A stretch of DNA of 64,000 nucleotides from Nocardia sp. CC227C (GTDB lineage: Bacteria > Actinomycetota > Actinomycetes > Mycobacteriales > Mycobacteriaceae), in assembly GCF_030767025.1 (NCBI RefSeq), contig NZ_JASITE010000008.1, positions 248,001-312,000 of the forward strand, given 5' to 3'. Within the stretch, counting starts at the first letter, position 1; each line of letters opens with the position of its first letter. The notes under the pieces were generated by a model that was given only the letters and a program-made list of their open reading frames with translations, was not told the origin of the DNA and searched no databases. Below, piece after piece: positions 6,791 through 13,876 of the stretch. A program made the translations under genes and the position numbers.

Positions 6791-7657
6791 GTGTCATCAC
6801 CGCATCAGTCCGTGCCACCAGGTCGATCGTCCCATACGCCCGCCGAAGGATCGGACACGGGTGGCTACCCGAGCATCCGGTTCCGCACCGACTGGCTGTG
6901 GATCCCGGCCGTCGCCATCGTGCCCCTCGTGGTCACCTTCCCACTCTGGTTGACGCGGCTGCAAACCGTGGTCAGCGGCAACGGGCTGGAGGTGCGCGGG
7001 CTGCTGCGCACCCGCCGGGTGCCGTGGGAGCAAATCTCCGGCGTCCGCATTCCGGGGTTCAACCGCGTGTACGCCACGCTCGCCGACGGGAGTGAGATCC
7101 CGCTGCCCGGAGTGGACTTCGGGCGCATCCGGACCTTCGTGCGCGCCACGCGCGGAGAGCTGGCGGACCCGGGCGTGCGGGTGATCGCGATACCGCGGCT
7201 GGCTCATCTCGCGGTGTTCGTGGTGGCGCTGGGCGCGCTGTTCCCGTTCGCCGGGTGGCCCCAGGTGCTGTGGATCCTGTTCGCGATTCCGCTGGCCCTC
7301 GCCGTGTGGGTGGAACGCACCCGGACCAAGATCTCGCCCGACGGGCTCGACCTGCGCACCGTGCGCGGGCAACGTCACATCGACTGGGACCGGGTCCGGG
7401 GTCTGAGCATCCCCAAGCGCGGCTACCTGCGGCTGCATCTCGCCGATGACTCCGAGGTGAAGCTGCCCGCGGTCGGCTACGACCGGCTGCGCGATCTGGT
7501 CGAAGCCTCCGGCGGCCGCATCCCGGACCCGTTCGGGGAGCCGGAGGATGAGGACGAGATCACAGCGACCGCAGAGACCGCAAAGAACACAGAGAACACA
7601 GCGACCGCGGATACCGAGACGACCGGCGGGCGCGGCGGAGTGGTGACGCCGGAGTAA
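6791..7657 (+). CDS. Membrane protein with two bacterial PH-like domains (Cfp6/Rv3004-like)
   Basis: The gene sits where M. tuberculosis has Rv3004 (cfp6) and shows the same PH-like fold. The 288-residue protein has a membrane segment near residues 35-55 (WIPAVAIVPLVVTFPLWL) and a first PH-like unit (GLEVRGLLRTRRVPWEQISG... LADGSEIPLPGVDFGRI). A membrane hairpin follows (LAVFVVALGALFPFAG, VLWILFAIPLALAVWV), then a second PH-like unit of the same pattern (GLDLRTVRGQRHIDWDRVRG... LADDSEVKLPAVGYDRL). The tail is acidic and Thr/Ala-rich, with reiterated codons. The GTG start is preceded by GGATGGGGG. It is divergent from ilvB. Function is unknown; these domains often scaffold membrane complexes. 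Confidence 0.85.
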   Translation: MSSPHQSVPPGRSSHTPAEGSDTGGYPSIRFRTDWLWIPAVAIVPLVVTFPLWLTRLQTVVSGNGLEVRGLLRTRRVPWEQISGVRIPGFNRVYATLADGSEIPLPGVDFGRIRTFVRATRGELADPGVRVIAIPRLAHLAVFVVALGALFPFAGWPQVLWILFAIPLALAVWVERTRTKISPDGLDLRTVRGQRHIDWDRVRGLSIPKRGYLRLHLADDSEVKLPAVGYDRLRDLVEASGGRIPDPFGEPEDEDEITATAETAKNTENTATADTETTGGRGGVVTPE

Positions 7658-7728
7658 CGTGGGCTGGCCGCCGAAGCAGATTCGGCGCAGTCGCCACAGC
7701 CCCCGCGACGAGACCCGAGGACCCATCA

Positions 7729-9570
7729 ATGCCACCGCTTCGCTCACGCACCACCACCGCCGGACGCAATGCCGCGGGCGCGCGCGCCCTCTGGCGCGCC
7801 ACCGGCCTCACCGACTCCGACTTCGGCAAGCCGATCGTCGCCATCGCGAACTCCTACACCCAGTTCGTACCCGGCCACGTGCACCTGAAGGACGTCGGCG
7901 AGATCGTGGCCGCGGCGGTCCGGGCGGCGGGCGGCGTGCCCCGCGAGTTCCACACCATCGCCGTGGACGACGGCATCGCCATGGGCCACGGCGGCATGCT
8001 GTACTCGCTGCCCTCGCGCGAGATCATCGCCGACTCGGTGGAGTACATGGCCAATGCCCACACCGCCGACGCGCTGGTGTGCATCTCCAACTGCGACAAG
8101 ATCACCCCGGGCATGCTGAACGCCGCCATGCGGCTCAACATCCCCGCCGTGTTCGTCTCCGGCGGCCCCATGGAGGCCGGTAAGGCCGTCGTGGTCGGCG
8201 GCGTGGCGCAGGCCCCCACCGACCTCATCACCGCCATCTCGGCCAGCGCCTCCAGCGCCGTCAGCGACGAGGGCCTGTCCGAGGTCGAGCGCAGCGCCTG
8301 CCCGACCTGCGGCTCCTGCTCCGGCATGTTCACCGCCAACTCCATGAACTGCCTCACCGAGGCGCTGGGCCTGGCGCTGCCGGGCAACGGCTCCACCCTG
8401 GCCACCCACGCCGCCCGACGCGCGCTGTTCGAGCGGGCCGGACGCGTCATCGTCGATATCGCCAACCGGTGGTACCGCGACGACGACGCTTCGGTGCTGC
8501 CGCGAAACGTGGCCAACGAGAAGGCGTTCCGCAATGCCATGGCCCTGGACGTGGCCATGGGCGGTTCCACCAACACCGTGCTGCACACCCTCGCCGCCGC
8601 GCAGGAGGGTGAGATCGACTTCGATCTGGAGACCATCGACGAGATCTCGCGGCGGGTGCCGTGCCTGTCCAAGGTGTCGCCGAACTCCGACTACCACATG
8701 GAGGACGTGCACCGCGCCGGTGGCATTCCGGCCATCCTGGGCGAGCTGCGCCGCGGCGGCCTGCTCGAGACCGATGTGACGACCGTGCACACCGCCTCGT
8801 TCGACGAATGGCTCGACACCTGGGACATCCGCTCCGGCAAGGCGTCCGAGGAAGCCGTCGAGCTGTTCCACGCCGCGCCGGGCGGGGTGCGCACCACCGA
8901 GCCGTTCTCCACCGACAACCGCTGGTCGTCGCTGGACACCGATCAGGAGCAGGGCTGCATTCGCGATGTCGCGCACGCGTACACCGTCGAGGGCGGACTG
9001 TGCGTGCTGCGCGGCAATATCGCACCGGACGGCGCGATCCTCAAGACCGCGGGCATCGACGAGGACCTGTTCACCTTCGAGGGTCCGGCCGTGGTGGTCG
9101 AATCCCAGGAGGAGGCCGTGTCGGTCATCCTGAACAAGCGGATCAAGGCCGGTGACGTGGTCGTGGTGCGCTACGAGGGACCCGCGGGCGGTCCGGGCAT
9201 GCAGGAGATGCTGCACCCCACCGCATTCCTGAAGGGCGCGGGTCTGGGCAAGTCCTGCGCGCTCATCACCGACGGCCGGTTCTCCGGCGGCACCTCGGGG
9301 CTGTCCATCGGGCATATCTCGCCCGAGGCGGCCAGCGGCGGAGCGATCGGCCTGATCGAGAACGGCGACCGGATTCGTATCGACGTGCACACCCGTGCGC
9401 TCGAATTACTCGTTTCCGAGGACGAACTGGCGCGGCGGCGCGCGAAAATGGATGCGTCCGAACGGCCGTGGCAGCCCGCCGACCGCGACCGTCCGGTCAC
9501 CACCGCCCTGCGCGCCTACGCCGCTCTGGCGACGTCGGCGGACAAGGGTGCAGTCCGGCGGGTGCCGTAG
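7729..9570 (+). CDS. ilvD: Dihydroxy-acid dehydratase
   Basis: IlvD (613 residues) dehydrates 2,3-dihydroxyisovalerate and its ethyl homologue to 2-keto acids, the third common step of branched-chain synthesis. Iron-sulfur ligand motifs are present: SNCDKITPGML and ACPTCGSCSGMFTANSMNCL. The C-terminal signature ITDGRFSGGTSGLSIGHISPEA is intact. Length matches the E. coli-type enzyme. The ATG at 7729 opens a protein that begins with RSRTTTAGRNAAGARALWRA, typical of the family. It lies downstream of the PH-domain gene and is followed after 16 bases by a small coiled-coil gene. Confidence 0.97.
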   Translation: MPPLRSRTTTAGRNAAGARALWRATGLTDSDFGKPIVAIANSYTQFVPGHVHLKDVGEIVAAAVRAAGGVPREFHTIAVDDGIAMGHGGMLYSLPSREIIADSVEYMANAHTADALVCISNCDKITPGMLNAAMRLNIPAVFVSGGPMEAGKAVVVGGVAQAPTDLITAISASASSAVSDEGLSEVERSACPTCGSCSGMFTANSMNCLTEALGLALPGNGSTLATHAARRALFERAGRVIVDIANRWYRDDDASVLPRNVANEKAFRNAMALDVAMGGSTNTVLHTLAAAQEGEIDFDLETIDEISRRVPCLSKVSPNSDYHMEDVHRAGGIPAILGELRRGGLLETDVTTVHTASFDEWLDTWDIRSGKASEEAVELFHAAPGGVRTTEPFSTDNRWSSLDTDQEQGCIRDVAHAYTVEGGLCVLRGNIAPDGAILKTAGIDEDLFTFEGPAVVVESQEEAVSVILNKRIKAGDVVVVRYEGPAGGPGMQEMLHPTAFLKGAGLGKSCALITDGRFSGGTSGLSIGHISPEAASGGAIGLIENGDRIRIDVHTRALELLVSEDELARRRAKMDASERPWQPADRDRPVTTALRAYAALATSADKGAVRRVP

Positions 9571-9586
9571 TCAGCAAGGGGGAAGT

Positions 9587-9886
9587 GTGACAATCGAATA
9601 CACCGGCAAGGTCGACGCCATGCTGGCCGAATACACCGCCATGCTCGATCGCTGCGATGCGCGCAATGCCCAGGCGAAGGAACTCCTCGCCGAGGCCGAG
9701 GCGCTCGCCGCGGAGACCCGGGAGCTGTTCGGAGCCGAATACTCCGCCGCACCCGGCGACGCCGAGGACATCCGCGCCCAGCGGGCGGCCCTGGAAGAAC
9801 AGGTGGACGCCAAATCGCAGGAGGTGCTGCGCCTGCACTCGGAGAATTTCGAGGAGTGGGAGAGGTTCACCCACGCGGAGTGGTGA
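9587..9886 (+). CDS. Small coiled-coil protein of unknown function
   Basis: The 99-residue protein is almost entirely predicted helix, with heptad-like spacing of Leu, Ala and Met (MLAEYTAMLDRCDARNAQAK, LLAEAEALAAETRELFG, AALEEQVDAKSQEVLRLHSE) and a high Glu content. It lacks a signal peptide and membrane segment. The GTG at 9587 is supported by AAGGGGGA four bases upstream. It starts 16 bases after the ilvD stop and so is probably co-transcribed. I do not recognise a family. Confidence 0.65.
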   Translation: MTIEYTGKVDAMLAEYTAMLDRCDARNAQAKELLAEAEALAAETRELFGAEYSAAPGDAEDIRAQRAALEEQVDAKSQEVLRLHSENFEEWERFTHAEW

Positions 9887-9900
9887 CCGGCATCCGCAGG

Positions 9901-9979
9901 ATCTGACACCCGCGCGATAGGACGCCCGCGGGATACGACACCCGCGGATACGACGCCCGCAGGATACGACAACAGCACG
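9901..9979. repeat. 16-bp imperfect tandem repeat, 5 copies
   Basis: The unit ATACGACGCCCGCGGG repeats with small changes at 9901, 9917, 9933, 9948 and 9964, between the coiled-coil gene and its terminator. It lies outside any gene that I accept. Confidence 0.75.
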
Positions 9980-10008
9980 GCCCCGGAACCGGAAGGTTCC
10001 GGGGCCGT
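9977..10008. terminator. Hairpin terminator between convergent genes
   Basis: A perfect 14-bp stem (ACGGCCCCGGAACC and its complement) with a GGAA loop lies between the rightward ilvD transcript and the leftward doxX gene. There is no T tract, which is common in high-GC actinobacteria. Confidence 0.7.
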
Positions 10009-10068
10009 CGCGTACTCACCGCCGTCGCGCGCTCACCCGCATGATTCGCGCCGTATCGGTAGCCGCCC

Positions 10069-11025
10069 TCAGTCGAACGGGCCGACGCCGGTCAGCGGGT
10101 TGCCGCCGTGCAGCCACAGCCAGGTGCCGATGGCGGCGGCGACGGCGGCGACCAAGACCGCGGCCGAGCCGAGGAACGGGCGCGTCGCCCAGCCGCGGTT
10201 GCGGTCCAGGGACAGCCGCCCGGGGCCGGTGAGGATGATGACGGCGGCCGCGCCCGCGAGCACGGTCTCCAGTTCGACGGCGCTGGCGGCGGCCTTGTAC
10301 TGGAAGCCGGGGATCATGCCCTGCTTCCACATCCAGGCGTCCAGGATCACCGCGAGTACCGCGCCCGCGGCGAGCGGGGTGCCGAGCCCGAGGACCAGCA
10401 GGATGCCGCCGCCGAGTTCGCCGACGATGAGCAGGGCCGCGCCGATGTCGGCCTGATCCCAGCCGCCCTGTTCGAGCATGTCGCGGGTGCCCTCCAGGCC
10501 GGGGCCGTGGAACCAGCCGGTCAGCTTCTGCAGGCCGTGGTAGATGAAGGTGCCGCCGACCACCAGGCGCAACAGCAGCAGACCGAGGTCGAGGGTGCCG
10601 CGGCGGTCGTCGCGGCGACGCAGCCGACCGTTCTCCGGAGAGGTCGGGGCCGGCGGGATGCTCGCGAACGCGTAGGAGGGCGAGTCCGCGTCGGCGGCCC
10701 CGGGGGCGGCGACTCCGGGGACGGGGGCGTCGGCGGTGATCGGCGTGGTGTCGCCGCTCTCCACCTGCCCGCGCGTCGGCACGTCGGGGTCGAGACCCAG
10801 GTCCTCATCGGTGCGGGGAATCTCCTTGGTGAGATTCGGCTCGGTGAGATTCGGCTCGGTGAGATTCGGCTCGGTGAGATTCGGCTCGGTGAGATTCGGC
10901 CCGGCCGTATCGATCTGCTCGGTCGGACTGTCGAAGGGGCTGCGCACCGGCGTCCCCGGCCGCTGCGCGGGTTCGGGTTCGGGCTGCCCCGCCGCGGTGG
11001 ACGGATCGTTCGACTTGTCGGTCAC
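10069..11025 (-). CDS. DoxX-family membrane protein with disordered N-terminal half
   Basis: The 318-residue protein corresponds in position to Rv3005c (DoxX). The C-terminal half has the four-helix DoxX core: LDLGLLLLRLVVGGTFIYHG, then ALLIVGELGGGILLVLG, LAAGAVLAVILDAWMW and a last helix with FLGSAAVLVAAVAAAIGTWL. In mycobacteria DoxX takes part in a membrane oxidoreductase complex protecting against oxidative stress. The N-terminal half (about 130 residues) is hydrophilic, rich in Pro, Thr and Asp, and contains five copies of PNLTE encoded by a 15-bp tandem repeat. It is convergent with ilvD and divergent from the lppZ-like gene. Confidence 0.88.
   Translation of the reverse strand: MTDKSNDPSTAAGQPEPEPAQRPGTPVRSPFDSPTEQIDTAGPNLTEPNLTEPNLTEPNLTEPNLTKEIPRTDEDLGLDPDVPTRGQVESGDTTPITADAPVPGVAAPGAADADSPSYAFASIPPAPTSPENGRLRRRDDRRGTLDLGLLLLRLVVGGTFIYHGLQKLTGWFHGPGLEGTRDMLEQGGWDQADIGAALLIVGELGGGILLVLGLGTPLAAGAVLAVILDAWMWKQGMIPGFQYKAAASAVELETVLAGAAAVIILTGPGRLSLDRNRGWATRPFLGSAAVLVAAVAAAIGTWLWLHGGNPLTGVGPFD
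10828..10902 (-). repeat. 15-bp in-frame tandem repeat, 5 copies
   Basis: Five consecutive copies of ggtgagattcggctc, the last with one change, start at 10828, 10843, 10858, 10873 and 10888. They encode PNLTE repeats in the DoxX-family protein, so gain or loss of a unit keeps the frame. Confidence 0.95.
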
Positions 11026-11150
11026 GCGGGTCAGGGTATGCGCCCGGAGCCCTCGACGCGCGGTGGATCGCGGGCGTGTCCTGCGGATGTTTCACATACA
11101 CACCACCCCCGTACGAGCGAGCGCGGCGGTATTTCCGTAACGTCTGCAGC

Positions 11151-12305
11151 ATGAGTTTGGTTGCCGGAGGGCGAGTCAGGGGCCGCGCGGGGAGGCTCGC
11201 GGTCGGTCTCGTGGTCGGCGTGACGCTGCTGGCCGGGTGCGCCCGCTTCGACGAGTCGGCGTCGAGCCCGTTCACCCCCGAACCGTCCTGGCAGGACGCC
11301 GATCTCGGCCCGACCGACAAGCAGGCGCCCACCTCGGCGCAGCGCCCCGCCGGGCCGTGCGTCGATCCCGACCCGAATGTGGTGATCTCCTGCCTCGGGG
11401 TCACGGGCGGGATCGTCGTCCTGGGCGACGGCACCTCCATGGTGCTGGACCGCACGGATCTCGAGGTGCTGACCCTGCTGCCGCCGGTGGGCCCCAGCGA
11501 GGTGCCGCCGCCCCCGGCGAAGGAGCAGCGGATCGACCAGGAGGTCGATACCGGCACCGCGGACGGCGGGCTCATGGATATCGCGCTCTCACCGTCCTAC
11601 TACGAGGACGGCCTCTACTACCTGTATGTCACCGGCCCCAGTGACAATCGGGTGATCCGGGTGTCCGAGGACGGTTCGGTGAAGCCGATCCTCACCGGAA
11701 TCCCCAAGGGTCCGACCGGCAATCGGGGCGCCATCGACTTCGCGGGCGGGGATCTGCTGGTGCTCACCGGCAACGCGGGCAACCCCGCCGCCGCCGACGA
11801 TCCGAATTCGCTCGCGGGCAAGCTGCTGCGGGTGCCGAATCCGTCCCCGAACAGCAGCGTCCCCGAGGTGGTCGTCTCCGGAATCGGCATCGCGGGCGAT
11901 GTGTGCGTCGGCCCGCAGAGCATCTGGGTCACCGACCGCACCGCCGTCGAGGACCGCCTCCAGCACGTCACCCCCGAGGGCGCGGTGACCAAGGCGTGGT
12001 CGTGGTCCGACCGGCCGGGCGTCGCGGGCTGCGCCGCCGCCGCGGACGGCGTGGCCATCGCCATGACCGACGCCAAGGCGGTGGCCTTCGCCAAGGCCGA
12101 TCCGGACACCCACGCCATCACCGAGGACCCCGCCCTGACCATGCAGGACCGCTACGGCCGCCTCAACGGCGCGGCGCTCGGCCCCGACGGCGCGGTCTGG
12201 GTCGGCACCGTCAACAAGGGCGAGGGCGGCACCCCCGGCGAATTCGACGACCGTGTGGTGCGCGTGCCGCCCCCGGCCGGTGGGCCCGGCAGCGGACCGG
12301 ACTGA
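11151..12305 (+). CDS. LppZ-like lipoprotein, sorbosone/glucose dehydrogenase-type beta-propeller
   Basis: The 384-residue protein has a lipoprotein signal peptide (RGRAGRLAVGLVVGVTLLAGC) with lipobox LLAGC near residue 30, so it should be anchored outside the membrane. The body resembles PQQ-dependent sugar dehydrogenase beta-propellers: DGGLMDIALSPSYYEDGLYYLYVTG, GNRGAIDFAGGDLLVLTGNAG and LAGKLLRVP. Its place next to DoxX and gatB matches LppZ (Rv3006). The ATG at 11151 was chosen because it directly precedes the signal peptide; an upstream in-frame start lacks support. No enzymatic role is established for this group. Confidence 0.87.
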   Translation: MSLVAGGRVRGRAGRLAVGLVVGVTLLAGCARFDESASSPFTPEPSWQDADLGPTDKQAPTSAQRPAGPCVDPDPNVVISCLGVTGGIVVLGDGTSMVLDRTDLEVLTLLPPVGPSEVPPPPAKEQRIDQEVDTGTADGGLMDIALSPSYYEDGLYYLYVTGPSDNRVIRVSEDGSVKPILTGIPKGPTGNRGAIDFAGGDLLVLTGNAGNPAAADDPNSLAGKLLRVPNPSPNSSVPEVVVSGIGIAGDVCVGPQSIWVTDRTAVEDRLQHVTPEGAVTKAWSWSDRPGVAGCAAAADGVAIAMTDAKAVAFAKADPDTHAITEDPALTMQDRYGRLNGAALGPDGAVWVGTVNKGEGGTPGEFDDRVVRVPPPAGGPGSGPD

Positions 12306-12327
12306 GCTGGCTGAGCTGACGCCCTCG

Positions 12328-13842
12328 CTAGCCGGCGACACCGCAGGCGGCGAGGACCAGTTCGCGGACGCGGGCGGCGTCGGCCTGGCCGCGGGTGGCC
12401 TTCATGACGTCGCCGACGACCTTGCCCGCCGCCTGCACCTTGCCGGAGCGGATCTTGTCGGCGATATCGGGGTTGGCGGCGAGGGCCTTGTCGACCTCGG
12501 CCTGCAGGGCGGAGTCGTCGCTGACCATGCCGAGACCCTTGTCCTCGACGATCTGGGCCGGTTCGCCCGCACCGTCGAGCACGAAGTCGACGACCTGCTT
12601 GGCGACCTTGTTGTTGATGGTCTTGGCCTCGACCAGACCGGCCACCTCGGCCACCTGCTTCGGGGTGATGGGCAGATCCTCGAGGGCGACGCCGCGGTCC
12701 TTGGCCTTCTCGGTGAGGTAGGCGACCCACCAGGAGCGGGCGGCGTCCACGGAGGAGCCGGCGTCGACGGTGGCGATGATGAGGTCCAGCGCGCCCGCGT
12801 TGATCAGATCGCGGAACACCTCGTCGGACAGTCCCCAGTCGGCCTGGATGCGGGCGCGCCGCAGCCACGGGTATTCGGGGATGGTCCCGCGCAGTTCCTC
12901 CACCCAGGCGGCGTCGGGTGCGATGGGCTCGAGGTCGGGCTCCGGGAAGTAGCGGTAGTCCTCGGCGGTCTCCTTCACCCGGCCCGGCGAGGTGGAGCCG
13001 TCGGTCTCGTGGAAGTGCCGGGTCTCCTGGACGATGGTGCCGCCCCCGGCGAGCACGGCGCCCTGCCGCCGCATCTCGTAGCGCACCGCCACCTCGACGC
13101 TGCGCAACGAGTTCACGTTCTTGGTCTCGGTGCGGGTGCCGAACTCCTCGGCGCCCTTGGGCATCAGCGACACGTTGGCGTCGCAGCGCAGCGAGCCCTG
13201 TTCCATCTTCACGTCGGACACGTCCAGGGCCTTCAGCAGATCCCGCAGCGCGGTGACGTAGGCGCGCGCCACCTCGGGCGCCCGCTCCCCCGCCCCGGTG
13301 ATGGGCTTGGTGACGATCTCGATGAGCGGTACTCCCGCGCGGTTGTAGTCGAGCAGTGAGTGCGAGGCCCCGTGGATGCGTCCGGTGGCGCCGCCGACGT
13401 GCACCGATTTGCCGGTGTCCTCCTCCATGTGCGCGCGCTCGATGTCCACCCGGAAGGTGGAGCCGTCGTCGAGCACCACGTCGAGGTACCCGTCGGTCGC
13501 GATGGGTTCGTCGTACTGGCTGATCTGGTAGTTCTTCGGCTGGTCCGGGTAGAAGTAGTTCTTGCGCGCGAACCGGCCCCACGGCGTGATGGAGCAGTTC
13601 AGGGCCAGCCCGATCCGGATGGCCGATTCCACCGCCTTCTGGTTCACGACGGGCAGCGAACCGGGCAGTCCGAGGCACACCGGGCACACCTGCGTATTCG
13701 GCTCGGCGCCGAATTCGGTCGGGCAACCGCAGAACATCTTGGTCGCGGTGCCCAGCTCGACGTGCACCTCCATGCCCAGCACCGGCTCGTACCGGTCGAT
13801 GACATCGGCGTAGTCCATCAAGTCCACCGTGGGTGCGCTCAT
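12328..13842 (-). CDS. gatB: Asp/Glu-tRNA amidotransferase subunit B
   Basis: GatB (504 residues) binds misacylated Glu-tRNA(Gln) or Asp-tRNA(Asn), activates it with ATP and receives ammonia from GatA in the GatCAB complex. It begins with the conserved YEPVLGMEVHVELGT. The zinc site is FCGCPTEFGAEPNTQVCPVCLG, and the GatB motif DYNRAGVPLIEIVTKP is intact. The C-terminal helical and YqeY-like tail (AKQVVDFVLDGAG ... GQADAARVRELVLAACGV) is complete. It lies 22 bases from the convergent lppZ-like gene. Unlike in M. tuberculosis, pfkA and gatA are not adjacent but 10 and 21 kb away. Confidence 0.97.
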   Translation of the reverse strand: MSAPTVDLMDYADVIDRYEPVLGMEVHVELGTATKMFCGCPTEFGAEPNTQVCPVCLGLPGSLPVVNQKAVESAIRIGLALNCSITPWGRFARKNYFYPDQPKNYQISQYDEPIATDGYLDVVLDDGSTFRVDIERAHMEEDTGKSVHVGGATGRIHGASHSLLDYNRAGVPLIEIVTKPITGAGERAPEVARAYVTALRDLLKALDVSDVKMEQGSLRCDANVSLMPKGAEEFGTRTETKNVNSLRSVEVAVRYEMRRQGAVLAGGGTIVQETRHFHETDGSTSPGRVKETAEDYRYFPEPDLEPIAPDAAWVEELRGTIPEYPWLRRARIQADWGLSDEVFRDLINAGALDLIIATVDAGSSVDAARSWWVAYLTEKAKDRGVALEDLPITPKQVAEVAGLVEAKTINNKVAKQVVDFVLDGAGEPAQIVEDKGLGMVSDDSALQAEVDKALAANPDIADKIRSGKVQAAGKVVGDVMKATRGQADAARVRELVLAACGVAG

Positions 13843-13876
13843 GACGATCAGTCTATGTAAGGCCGGGCGGCGGAAT

